From Pseudomonadota bacterium (GTDB lineage Bacteria > Myxococcota > Polyangia > GCA-2747355 > JACKDQ01): a DNA stretch of 23,422 nucleotides. The stretch's first letter is position 1; each line of letters opens with the position of its first letter. Both the position numbers and the translations under genes were made by a program. Location: NCBI GenBank assembly GCA_030591195.1, contig JAUVBO010000003.1:1-23422 (forward strand), read 5' to 3'. The notes under the pieces were generated by a model. The model saw only the letters and a program-made list of their open reading frames with translations. It ran no database searches and was not told the DNA's origin. Below, piece by piece: positions 7,441 to 14,980 of the stretch.

Positions 7441-8111
7441 ACGCCCCTGACGACCGTGCCCGGGGCGGGAAGGTCAAACGGAACCTCGACGCAGGTGGCG
7501 GGCATCGATGGCAGGCAGCTGTCGAGGCTCGGGTGCGCCATGTTGCGGCCCGCGCACATCAGCGCGACATAGTGGCCAGCCGTGGCGCAGGTTCGCTCGG
7601 CGCAGTGCACCCCCGTGCCGCAGGTGCTGGCGACCACGAGCTCGCCCTCCCAGCGCCGCTGCAGGCCACTGCTCGGAATCGGCGACGGCTCGCAGGAAAA
7701 CCCTGGGCAGGGCCTTGGCAGGCAGTCGGTGCATGAGGGCGAGCAGTCCATCGGGCCCGGCAGCTGCACGGGATCGCCGGCTGCGGTGCGGATGCGGAGC
7801 CAGGTGTCGCACGAGTCGTGGCAGTAGCTGTCCGGCCGGCCGCCGAGGTGCACCGTCAGCTCGAAGCGTACCGTGCCGACTGCGCAGCCGGTGTCCGGCG
7901 TCGTGACATCGGGATCGGGCAGTGACCCATCGACCGGAACCGAGGCGTCGTCGATTGCCAGGTCAGCCCCCTCACTGCTGTCGACAGCCGGGCTCGCGTC
8001 GTCCCCGACGTAGAGAGGGTTTCGATCGGTACAGGACTGGGCTGCGAGAAGAAGGGAGACGATCACCCACAGCGTGGTCAGGCTGCGCCAGACTGTTGAT
8101 CCACTGTTCAT
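7422..8111 (-). CDS. Cysteine-rich lipoprotein, unknown function
   Basis: I chose the ATG at 8111. It gives MNSGSTVWRSLTTLWVI and a hydrophobic core ending AAQSC (Cys27), a plausible lipobox. A longer frame from 8174 adds 21 polar residues and would spoil the signal. The mature protein starts with a ~60-residue Asp/Ser/Pro-rich linker typical of surface lipoproteins and is followed by a compact domain. There are 14 further cysteines, several in close pairs (SYCHDSC, CSPSCTDC), suggesting a disulfide-stabilised extracellular fold. I recognise no family. It is separated from the upstream TPR gene on the same strand by 124 bases containing hairpins, so it is probably transcribed separately. Confidence 0.72.
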   Translation of the reverse strand: MNSGSTVWRSLTTLWVIVSLLLAAQSCTDRNPLYVGDDASPAVDSSEGADLAIDDASVPVDGSLPDPDVTTPDTGCAVGTVRFELTVHLGGRPDSYCHDSCDTWLRIRTAAGDPVQLPGPMDCSPSCTDCLPRPCPGFSCEPSPIPSSGLQRRWEGELVVASTCGTGVHCAERTCATAGHYVALMCAGRNMAHPSLDSCLPSMPATCVEVPFDLPAPGTVVRGVLPAVK

Positions 8112-8182
8112 GGCCAGAGAGACTGCAAGACCCGTTCCGTCGCGAGGGCTCGGACAACCCCCGGTCTTTTCCACCGGAGGGT

Positions 8183-8201
8183 CTGAGTTGTCTCAACTCG
8201 G
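8183..8201 (-). terminator. Hairpin downstream of the TPR gene
   Basis: GAGTTG (8185-8190) and CAACTC (8194-8199) form a perfect stem with a TCT loop, extended by one wobble and one C-G pair. It lies about 35 bases past the TPR stop. A second imperfect stem (ACCCCCGGT with ACCGGAGGGT, 8148-8181 region) follows. Confidence 0.35.
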
Positions 8202-8229
8202 CACAGCGCGCTCCTCAGAAATTCGTCCT

Positions 8230-8243
8230 GCGCCCTCAGGCGC
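8230..8243 (-). terminator. Small hairpin containing the TPR stop
   Basis: GCGCC (8230-8234) and GGCGC (8239-8243) pair around CTCA, which contains the stop codon of the minus-strand TPR gene. The stem is only 5 bp. Confidence 0.25.
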
Positions 8244-8700
8244 CTTCGATCTGGGCGACGAATGCGTAGATCCGCTGCTGGGACTGGGGGAAGAGCTTCG
8301 CCGTCTCGCGCAGGGTGGAGACAGCCTCGTCCTTCTTGCCCGCCTCGGAGAGCACTACCGCCAGGTCCCACCAGGGGTCGAGCCAGCCGGGCTTGAGCGC
8401 GATCGCCCGTCGGATGAAGATCATCCCATCGTCGACCTCGCCCTGGCGGGCGAGGGCCAGCCCCAGGCCCTTGAGCGCGTAGGGCCGGTTGGGGCTTAGC
8501 TCCAGCGCCCGTCGGCAGAGGCGTTCGCACTCGCTGTACCGTCCCTGAAAGAACCTGACGAATCCAAACAAATCAAGAACTCGTAGGTCGTCCGGCGCAG
8601 CTCCCTGGGCCTGGGTCAGCAGCTCGGCGGCCTGGTCAAACCGCCTGCCGTTGGCGGCCTGGCTCGCCTGCTTCAACAACTCGTCGACCGGTGCGGCCAT
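8236..8700 (-). CDS. Small TPR-repeat protein
   Basis: The protein has 154 residues, no signal peptide and no membrane segment. About four tandem 34-residue helix pairs fill it, with TPR-type spacing of small and large hydrophobic residues; the clearest is ALKGLGLALARQGEVDDGMI followed by ALKP. TPR proteins are scaffolds for protein contacts, so the partner is unknown. The start ATG at 8700 has GGGGGAT seven bases upstream. It is divergent from the phosphonate operon across 173 bases and could share regulation with it, but nothing in the sequence ties it to phosphonate chemistry. The last unit is short and ends in QQRIYAFVAQIEGA, which would form the capping helix. Confidence 0.82.
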   Translation of the reverse strand: MAAPVDELLKQASQAANGRRFDQAAELLTQAQGAAPDDLRVLDLFGFVRFFQGRYSECERLCRRALELSPNRPYALKGLGLALARQGEVDDGMIFIRRAIALKPGWLDPWWDLAVVLSEAGKKDEAVSTLRETAKLFPQSQQRIYAFVAQIEGA

Positions 8701-8873
8701 CTAACCATCCCCCAAAATTTATCGAGCGCCCATCTTGCCACGGCTAGCGCCGAAGTGACATTGCCCCTTGGGTCGATCGGGCTCGATCTGCTATGTGTAG
8801 GCGGCTTCAATACGTGGTGTCCGTCCGCAACTTGCGCCGTGCGGACTGGGCGAAGCGACGAGGGGTAATGATC
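8701..8873. promoter_or_regulatory. Divergent intergenic region, probable promoters of TPR gene and phosphonate operon
   Basis: The two transcription units diverge here, so at least one promoter for each is expected. On the plus strand, TTGGGT (8768-8773) and TATGTG (8792-8797) are 18 bases apart, a weak sigma-70-like pair. An A/T-rich AAAATTTAT (8714-8722) faces the TPR gene. No operator palindrome is obvious. GAGGGG at 8860-8865 is the ribosome binding site that decides the start of the operon's first gene. Confidence 0.4.
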
Positions 8874-10499
8874 ATGCAGTCGAAAGCCAACCGCTTGAGA
8901 GAGCTGATGTTCTCCAAGGACGTCTCGATCCTGATGGAGGCCCACAACGGGCTCACCGCCAAGCTCGCCACCGGAGCCGGGTTCGAAGGGCTGTGGGGGT
9001 CGGGGCTCGCGATCTCGGCTGCCCTCGGCGTGCGCGACAACAACGAGGCGAGCTGGACCCAGGTGCTGGAGGTGCTCGAGTTCATGGCCGACGCCTCGCC
9101 GCTGCCGATCCTGCTCGATGGCGACACGGGCTACGGCAACTTCAACAACGCCCGGCGCCTGGTACGCAAGCTCGAGCAGCGTGGCGTGGCCGGCGTCTGC
9201 ATCGAGGACAAGCTGTTCCCCAAGACCAACAGCTTCATCGACGGCGACAAGCAGGCCCTGGCCGAGGTCGACGAGTTCTGCGGCAAGCTCAAGGCGATGA
9301 AGGATACCCAGCTTGACGACGACTTCGTCGTCATCGCCCGGCTTGAGGCGTTCATCGCCGGCTGGGGGCTGCAGGAAGCCTTGCTGCGGGCCCACGCCTA
9401 CGCCGACAGCGGCGCCGACGTGATCCTCTGTCACTCCAAGCGCAAGGACAGCGAGGAGATCCTCAGCTTCATCAAGCACTGGGACCGGGACGAGACCCCG
9501 GTGATCATCGTGCCGACCAAGTACCCGACCGAGCCGATCAGCAAGTTCGTCGAGCACGGGATCTACAACTTCATCTTCGCCAACCACACCCTCCGGACGG
9601 TCATCACCGCGGTGCAGAAGAACCTGAAGAAGCTGCGCGAGACCCAGGACCTGATGTCGATCGAGGACGAGATCGTGCCGGTCTCGGAGATCTTCCGCAT
9701 CCAGGACGCCCAGGAGCTCAAGGGCGCGGAGAAGGTCTACCTGCCGACGCCGAAGTCCGACGTGCGGGCGCTGGTGCTCGCGGCCAGCCAGGGCGACTTC
9801 GGCGAGCTGGTCGCCGACCGGCCGAAGTGCATGCTCTACGTCAAGGGCAAGCCGGTGCTGACCTGGCAGGTCGAGGCCTTCAACCGTCAGGGGGTCAAGC
9901 AGGTCGCCGTGGTGCGGGGCTACCACAAGGAAGCCGTCGCGCTCCAGGGGCCGCACTACTTCGACAACGACGACTACGCCACCACCGGCGAGCTCGCCTC
10001 GCTCTACGCCGCGCGCGACTACCTCAAGGGTGACCTGGTGGTGGCCTACGGCGACGTGCTGTTCGACGAGTTCATCCTCCGCAACCTGCTCGCCGAGGAG
10101 GCGCCGATCAGCCTCGCCGTCGACGCCTCGTGGAAGCTGCGCGATCGCGACGCCGACAAGAGCCGCGACCTGGTCGAGACCAGCGGGGTCTGCTCGCCGC
10201 TCGACCGTGGCCGCTGCACCCTGACCAAGGTCGGCGCCGAGGTCTCCGGTGACCAGGCCACCGGCGAGTGGGTCGGGCTGCTCGCCCTGCGCGGCGAGGG
10301 CACGGTCAAGGCGGTCGAGCTGCTGGACCGGATCGCCGCCGACGAGCCCGAGCTGCTCAAGAGCGGTGGCATCGAGACGCTGCTCAACCGCCTGGTCGCG
10401 GCGGGTGAGCAGGTCAACGTGGTCCACACCTACGGCCACTGGCACGACCTCGACGACGAGGAGTCGTTGCGCAAGGCGCGGGCAGTCACCAGCAGCTGA
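8874..10499 (+). CDS. aepX: Phosphoenolpyruvate phosphomutase fused to a nucleotidyltransferase-like domain
   Basis: Converts PEP to phosphonopyruvate, the C-P bond-forming first step of nearly all phosphonate pathways. Residues 1-~290 form an isocitrate lyase/PEP mutase barrel with DGDTGYGN at 82-89 and the diagnostic EDKLFPKTNS at 111-120. That signature separates true mutases from related lyases and hydrolases. Residues ~295-541 form a nucleotidyltransferase-like fold (VRALVLAASQGDFGEL, then RPKCMLYVKGKPVL). The usual GxGxR loop is replaced by SQGDFGE; as I recall, other mutase-fused domains look similar. Its activity is therefore uncertain. The start is ATG 8874 because GAGGGG lies eight bases upstream; ATG 8868 is too close to it, and a frame from 8793 has no support. 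It is the first gene of a five-gene operon, with the next start 10 bases after the stop. Confidence 0.93.
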   Translation: MQSKANRLRELMFSKDVSILMEAHNGLTAKLATGAGFEGLWGSGLAISAALGVRDNNEASWTQVLEVLEFMADASPLPILLDGDTGYGNFNNARRLVRKLEQRGVAGVCIEDKLFPKTNSFIDGDKQALAEVDEFCGKLKAMKDTQLDDDFVVIARLEAFIAGWGLQEALLRAHAYADSGADVILCHSKRKDSEEILSFIKHWDRDETPVIIVPTKYPTEPISKFVEHGIYNFIFANHTLRTVITAVQKNLKKLRETQDLMSIEDEIVPVSEIFRIQDAQELKGAEKVYLPTPKSDVRALVLAASQGDFGELVADRPKCMLYVKGKPVLTWQVEAFNRQGVKQVAVVRGYHKEAVALQGPHYFDNDDYATTGELASLYAARDYLKGDLVVAYGDVLFDEFILRNLLAEEAPISLAVDASWKLRDRDADKSRDLVETSGVCSPLDRGRCTLTKVGAEVSGDQATGEWVGLLALRGEGTVKAVELLDRIAADEPELLKSGGIETLLNRLVAAGEQVNVVHTYGHWHDLDDEESLRKARAVTSS

Positions 10500-10509
10500 G
10501 GAGCGAACG

Positions 10510-11661
10510 ATGCTGATCGAAGAGTTCGCCAGGATCCTCAAGGACCACGGCATCAGCAACGGTGCCGGCGTGCCCTGCTCGTACTTCAAGCCGCTGGTCA
10601 ACCACATGCTGGTCGACGAGGAGATGGACTACGTCTCGGCGGCGAGCGAGGGCGAGGCGGTGGCGATCGCCGCCGGGCTGACGACCGCCGGCCGGCCAGC
10701 CTTCGCGCTGATGCAGAACTCGGGGCTCGGCAACGCGGTCAACCCGGTGACCTCGCTGGTGCAGATCTACCAGATCCCGGTGACCCTGCTGGTCTCGCAC
10801 CGCGGCGAGCCCGGGCGCCCGGACGAGCCGCAGCACCTGATCATGGGCCAGATCACCGAGGAGCTGGCCCGGCTCTGCACCCTGCGGACGCATGTCTTCG
10901 ATCCGCCCGGGTTCCTCGCGCAGCTCGAGGCCGCCCAGCGCGCGCAGATCGCCGCGGCGTGGGTGGTCCGCAAGGGCCGGCTGGAGGGCGGCCCCAAGGC
11001 GCCGCCGATCGAGCTGGTGCTGAGGAGCGAGCGGGTCAACCCGCCGGCCAGCGGCGAGTGGGCCGCCGAGATGAGCCGCGAGCAGGCGCTGCGGCAGGTG
11101 CTGCCCTTGATCAACGCCGGCGGGGAGGACCGGCCGGCGGTGATCGCCACCACCGGCAAGCTCTCGCGCGAGCTCTACGAGCTCGACGATCGGGACCACG
11201 GCCGCGACAACCGCTTCTACATGGTCGGCTCGATGGGCTGCGCGGCGGGCTTCGGCCTCGGCGTGGCGGTGGCCCAGCCCTCACGCAAGGTGGTGGTGCT
11301 CGAGGGCGACGGTGCGGTGCTGATGAAGATGGGCACCCTGGCCACCGTCGGTGCCCTCGGGCGGGACAACTTTCACCACGTGGTCTTCGACAACGGCGTC
11401 CACGAGTCCACCGGCGGCCAGCGCACCTCCTCGGCGAGCGTCGACCTCGCCGCCGTCGCCGTCGCCTGCGGCTACCGGCTGGCCGAGACCGTCGGTGGCG
11501 AGGACGACTTCAAGGGCGCCCTCGATCGGCACCTCTCGACGCCGGGTCCGACGTTCCTCCGGCTGGCGATCAAGACCGGCTCGCGGGCGGACCTCGGACG
11601 GCCGAAGCTCTCGCCACGCCGCGGCTGGCTGCGGTTTTCCGGCTTCCTCAACCGCCGGTAG
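10510..11661 (+). CDS. aepY: Phosphonopyruvate decarboxylase
   Basis: Thiamine-diphosphate enzyme that decarboxylates phosphonopyruvate to phosphonoacetaldehyde, which pulls the unfavourable mutase equilibrium forward. The 383 residues match the family length. The pyrimidine-binding half carries SEGEAV at 46-51, with Glu47 or Glu49 in the position expected to activate the cofactor. The pyrophosphate half carries Gly266-Asp-Gly268 followed by FDNGVHESTGG, in the order of the ThDP/Mg-binding motif. SHRGEPGRPDEPQH in the middle is typical of these decarboxylases as opposed to sulfopyruvate decarboxylase subunits. GAGGAG overlapping the upstream stop is the ribosome binding site, so translation is probably coupled to the mutase. 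An inverted repeat covers the stop (11653-11680). Confidence 0.93.
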   Translation: MLIEEFARILKDHGISNGAGVPCSYFKPLVNHMLVDEEMDYVSAASEGEAVAIAAGLTTAGRPAFALMQNSGLGNAVNPVTSLVQIYQIPVTLLVSHRGEPGRPDEPQHLIMGQITEELARLCTLRTHVFDPPGFLAQLEAAQRAQIAAAWVVRKGRLEGGPKAPPIELVLRSERVNPPASGEWAAEMSREQALRQVLPLINAGGEDRPAVIATTGKLSRELYELDDRDHGRDNRFYMVGSMGCAAGFGLGVAVAQPSRKVVVLEGDGAVLMKMGTLATVGALGRDNFHHVVFDNGVHESTGGQRTSSASVDLAAVAVACGYRLAETVGGEDDFKGALDRHLSTPGPTFLRLAIKTGSRADLGRPKLSPRRGWLRFSGFLNRR

Positions 11662-11680
11662 GCCCGTACTGGAACCGGCG
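11653..11680 (+). terminator. Inverted repeat across the decarboxylase stop, within the operon
   Basis: CGCCGGT (11653-11659) and ACCGGCG (11674-11680) pair perfectly; the left arm ends in the T of the TAG stop. It sits in the 47-base gap before the nucleotidyltransferase gene and could cause partial termination or stabilise the upstream mRNA. No T-run follows. Confidence 0.3.
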
Positions 11681-11708
11681 CCGCCCGACCCAGAGAAAGA
11701 AGGACGCG

Positions 11709-12593
11709 ATGGATCGAGATCCCGCCGCCCCACCCTACGAGGCGGTGATCCTCGCTGCTGGCCGCGGCAGCCGCCTCGGCCAGCGTAGCGAGGAGATCCC
11801 CAAGGCCCTGCTGCCCCTCGGCCCGCGGGCCGCCGATGACCCGACCGAGACCTCGTTGCTGCGGCGCCAGTGCGAGCTGATGCACGCCGCCGGCGTCGAG
11901 CGGATCATCGTCGTCGTCGGATACCTGCGCCAGCAGCTGTTCGAGGCGATCGACAGCTGGGGCATCACGGGCGTGTCGACGGTGGTCAACCCGACGCCCG
12001 AGATCTGCACCTCGGGCAGCCTCCACAGCTTCCAGTTCGCCGTTCGAGCGGGCGTCGGTGTGCTCGACGGCTCGCGCCAGACCCTGCTCGTCGATGCCGA
12101 CATCGTCTACCACCACCGGATGCTCGACCTGTTGCTCGAGGCGCCGGCCGAGACGTCGGTCCTGGTCTGCGCCGGCGTTTGCTCGGACAACGAGGAGGTG
12201 CGGGTCTACGGCACCCTCGAGCGCCCACGCTTCCTCGGCAAGGGCCTCACCTCGGCGCTGGTCGGCGGGGAGCCCTGCCTCGGCGAGGCCACGGGCATCA
12301 TCAAGCTCGCTCCCGCTGACCACGCGCTGGTGCGTCAGACCATCGACTGGATGCTCGGTGATCCCGACGCGTCAGCCGACTCGGCGGTTCACCAGGGATT
12401 CGGGCCGGCCCGGCAGGCCACCGAGCACGAGGAGCTGACCCAGCGCCTGATGCACTACGGTCGGATCCGGACGGTGCGCTTCTCCGGCGCCGAGCTGCCG
12501 TTCATGGAGGTCGACAGCGAGGAGGAGTACGGCGTGCTGCGCGACGAGTTCTACCCGCGGCTGCTCGAGCTGGAGCAGGAGGGGCGGCGATGA
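11709..12593 (+). CDS. Nucleotidyltransferase, probable phosphonate cytidylyltransferase (PntC-like)
   Basis: The 294-residue protein has a canonical nucleotidyltransferase signature: Gly18-x-Gly20-x-Arg22 and Lys32 in AVILAAGRGSRL...PKALLPLG, plus Asp129-Ala-Asp131 for metal. Members transfer a nucleotidyl group from NTP to a phosphate or phosphonate. The likely reaction is CTP + 2-aminoethylphosphonate to CMP-AEP + PPi. This is inferred from context: the gene overlaps the AEP transaminase gene by four bases (ATGA). The Treponema denticola PntC enzyme, known to make CMP-AEP, is fused to an AEP transaminase. AAGGA lies upstream of the ATG at suitable spacing. A sugar-phosphate nucleotidyltransferase is a possible alternative, but there are no sugar genes nearby. 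Confidence 0.85.
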   Translation: MDRDPAAPPYEAVILAAGRGSRLGQRSEEIPKALLPLGPRAADDPTETSLLRRQCELMHAAGVERIIVVVGYLRQQLFEAIDSWGITGVSTVVNPTPEICTSGSLHSFQFAVRAGVGVLDGSRQTLLVDADIVYHHRMLDLLLEAPAETSVLVCAGVCSDNEEVRVYGTLERPRFLGKGLTSALVGGEPCLGEATGIIKLAPADHALVRQTIDWMLGDPDASADSAVHQGFGPARQATEHEELTQRLMHYGRIRTVRFSGAELPFMEVDSEEEYGVLRDEFYPRLLELEQEGRR

Positions 12594-13756
12594 CGCCAGG
12601 CGCGAGGATGGTGCTGCTCAACCCCGGGCCGGCCAACACCACCGAGACGGTCAAGGCGGCCCTGGTGCACCCGGACATCTGTCCCCGCGAGCGCGAGTTC
12701 GGCGAGCTGATGGCGCGGGTCGGGCGCCAGCTGGTGCAGGTGGTGCGGCCGCCGCTCGAGGCCCGGCCCGGCGATCTCGGCGACGTCGAGGACCCGGACT
12801 ATCTCGCGGTGCTCTTCTGCGGCTCGGGCACGGCCGCGGTGGAGGCCGCGGTGGCCTCGGCCGTGCCGTCGGGCGGGCGGCTGCTGGTGGTCGACAACGG
12901 TGCCTACGGCGCGCGGATGGTGAAGATCGCGGCGGCCTACGGCATCGCCTGCGACGTCGAGGGCTTCGCCTGGGGCGAGTGGCCCGACGTCGAGCGGATC
13001 GCCACGCGGCTCGACGCTGGCGGCTACAGCCAGCTCGCGGTGGTCCACCACGAGACGACCACCGGGATGCTCAACCCGGTGGAGCGAATCGGGGCGCTCT
13101 GCCGCGAGCGTGGGGTGGAGCTGATCGTCGACGCGATGTCGAGCTACGCCGGCCTGCCGATCGACATCGAGCGGCTCGGCGCCGACTACCTGATCTCCAG
13201 CGCCAACAAGTGCCTCCAGGGCATGGCCGGGCTCAGCTTCGTCATCTGTCGCCGGGTGGCGCTCGAGCGGCTCGAGGTGCCGGTGGGGCGCTCGCTCTAC
13301 CTCAACCTCAAGGAGCAGCAGCGGTACTTCGCCAGCAGCCGGCAGATGCGCTACACGCCGCCGGTGCAGCTGGCCTACGCGCTGGCCCGGGCGCTCGACG
13401 AGTTCTTCATCGAGGGCCAGCAGGCTCGTCGCGGGCGCTACGTCGGCTGCTTCGAGGCGCTCGATCGGGGGATGCGCGAGCTGGGCTTCGAGCGGCTGCT
13501 GGCAGAGCCGACGCTGTCGCGGATCCTCACCGCCTACGTCGAGCCTGACCACCCGGCCTACGACTACGACCGAATGCACGACCTGCTCTCCGGCCGTGGC
13601 TTCACGATCTACCCCGGCAAGGGGGCGATCAAGGAGACGTTCCGTCTGGCGAACATGGGCGCGATCACCGTCGAGGACATCCACCGCTTCCTCCAGGCGA
13701 TGGCCGAGACGATGGATGAGATGGGAATCCGCCCGCTATCTGCGAAGGCTCGTTAG
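12590..13756 (+). CDS. phnW: 2-aminoethylphosphonate:pyruvate aminotransferase family enzyme
   Basis: PLP enzyme of aminotransferase class V. SSANKCLQGMAG includes Lys207, the expected Schiff-base lysine, in almost the same context as characterised AEP transaminases. HHETTTGM and VDAMSSYAG are also family motifs. The N-terminal LLNPGPANTTETVK binds phosphate/phosphonate. In degradation, PhnW converts AEP to phosphonoacetaldehyde; beside a mutase and decarboxylase it should run in the other direction, making AEP from phosphonoacetaldehyde. No phosphonatase (phnX) or C-P lyase gene is present, which supports synthesis. At 388 residues it is slightly longer than usual. Its start overlaps the nucleotidyltransferase stop by four bases, indicating translational coupling. 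Confidence 0.92.
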   Translation: MTPGARMVLLNPGPANTTETVKAALVHPDICPREREFGELMARVGRQLVQVVRPPLEARPGDLGDVEDPDYLAVLFCGSGTAAVEAAVASAVPSGGRLLVVDNGAYGARMVKIAAAYGIACDVEGFAWGEWPDVERIATRLDAGGYSQLAVVHHETTTGMLNPVERIGALCRERGVELIVDAMSSYAGLPIDIERLGADYLISSANKCLQGMAGLSFVICRRVALERLEVPVGRSLYLNLKEQQRYFASSRQMRYTPPVQLAYALARALDEFFIEGQQARRGRYVGCFEALDRGMRELGFERLLAEPTLSRILTAYVEPDHPAYDYDRMHDLLSGRGFTIYPGKGAIKETFRLANMGAITVEDIHRFLQAMAETMDEMGIRPLSAKAR

Positions 13757-13775
13757 CGGGCGGTCCCCGGCTGCA

Positions 13776-14861
13776 ATGTCCCAGCAGAACGGCAGCCAAC
13801 AGCGTCAAGCGAGCAGCGACTTCGTCGCCGAGGTCAACTCGACCTTCGAGCCGCTGATCATCGCCAGGGTCTGCCAGCCGGTGCTCGAGCGGCTGCCCGA
13901 GAGCGTCGCGCCCAACGCGATCTCGCTCTTCAACCACTTCGTCAGCTGGCTGGTGGTCGCGATGGCGATCTCCTCGCCGCACCTCGGTCCGATCGGCCAG
14001 CCGGTGGCGCTGGTGCTGGCGGGCCTCGGCACCTTCGCGACGATGGTGATGGACTGCCTCGACGGGATGCAGGCCCGGCGCACCAACCGCTGCAGCAAGC
14101 TCGGCGAGCTGATGGACCACTGGCTCGACGCGATCCACGTGGTGCTCGGCGGCGTCGGAATCGTGATGGCCCTGCAGCTCGCGCCGTGGGCCGTGGCGGC
14201 GGTGGTGAGCACCACCGCGATGGTCTACAACGCCCAGCTGGTGCTCTACCACCACCGGGGGGCCTACGTGCACCCGCCGACCAGCGGCGTCGACGCCCAG
14301 GTCGGCGTCAGCGTCGGCTTTGTCGGCGCCGCGCTGTTCTTCTCCATCTTCTCGCGTCAGGAGCGCTGGGTCGAGCTGCTGCTGGCGGTGATCGCGGTCG
14401 TCGGGACCTTGGTCCAGACCCGCCTGGCGGCCTTCTACTATCGCCGGCTCGGACGGCTGGTGGTCCACCACCTCAAGTTCCTCGCGCTCTGCGGCGGCTG
14501 GGCGGCGCTCTACCTCGCCGGGGCGATCGACGCGCTGGCCTTCGTGCTGGCGATCACCTTCACCTCGTTTCGGGTCACCGGCTCCTACGTGCTCTACTCG
14601 ATCGTCAAGCAGCCCTACGGCGGCTTCGACTGGGGCCTGGCGCTGCTGATGCTGCTGATCGGCGTGCTCGGCCTCTTCGGCGGCGGCGCCGGCGCGCTGA
14701 CGATCCCCTGGCTCGTCGAGCCGCTGTCGGTGGCAGGCTACAGGGTGGCGCCGCGGGCGGCGCTCGACATCCTGCCCTACCTGGCGTTCGTCTACATCAT
14801 CGGGCGCAACCTGCACGAGCTCAGGGTCCACTTCGCCGAGCTCCGTCCCTCGCCGCGCTGA
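13776..14861 (+). CDS. CDP-alcohol phosphotransferase, ethanolaminephosphotransferase-like (putative phosphonolipid synthase)
   Basis: Integral membrane protein of 361 residues with about eight hydrophobic segments. The catalytic motif is complete: Asp93-x2-Asp96-Gly-x2-Ala-Arg101-x8-Gly110-x3-Asp114-x3-Asp118. Around it, QARRTN...LGELMDH and the preceding APN are much closer to eukaryotic choline/ethanolamine phosphotransferases (QARRTN, LGELFDH) than to bacterial PgsA or PssA. These enzymes transfer phosphoethanolamine from CDP-ethanolamine to diacylglycerol. In this operon the natural donor would be CMP-AEP, giving an aminoethylphosphonate lipid; the acceptor (diacylglycerol, ceramide or other) cannot be read from sequence. 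I start at ATG 13776, 19 bases after the transaminase stop, because a longer frame from 13596 lies inside that gene. Last gene of the operon. Confidence 0.9.
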   Translation: MSQQNGSQQRQASSDFVAEVNSTFEPLIIARVCQPVLERLPESVAPNAISLFNHFVSWLVVAMAISSPHLGPIGQPVALVLAGLGTFATMVMDCLDGMQARRTNRCSKLGELMDHWLDAIHVVLGGVGIVMALQLAPWAVAAVVSTTAMVYNAQLVLYHHRGAYVHPPTSGVDAQVGVSVGFVGAALFFSIFSRQERWVELLLAVIAVVGTLVQTRLAAFYYRRLGRLVVHHLKFLALCGGWAALYLAGAIDALAFVLAITFTSFRVTGSYVLYSIVKQPYGGFDWGLALLMLLIGVLGLFGGGAGALTIPWLVEPLSVAGYRVAPRAALDILPYLAFVYIIGRNLHELRVHFAELRPSPR

Positions 14862-14868
14862 GCAGCGC
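14855..14868 (+). terminator. Hairpin containing the operon's last stop
   Basis: GCGCTG (14855-14860) and CAGCGC (14863-14868) are perfectly inverted around AG, so the effective loop is four bases. The TGA stop is inside. There is no T-run immediately after, but TGTTTCTGG follows at 14877. It is the best terminator candidate for the phosphonate operon. Confidence 0.4.
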
Positions 14869-14980
14869 CAGGGGGCTGTTTCTGGTGGATCTTCTTTGGT
14901 AACCTTGCCTGCAGAACCGAGCGATGGGCGTCGAGCGAGTGAATGCGCTCTGCCAGCTGCTCGTTAGAAATAGCGGTGTG

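Noticed and set aside
8673..10607. Long minus-strand frame opposite the PEP mutase gene
   Set aside because: Its product is dominated by Val/Leu/Asp/Arg/Gly without family motifs; it mirrors a well-supported enzyme gene and arises from its codon bias.
12590..13756. Reading the transaminase as part of phosphonate degradation
   Set aside because: No phosphonoacetaldehyde hydrolase, C-P lyase or phosphonate transporter is nearby, and the gene is embedded between biosynthetic partners.
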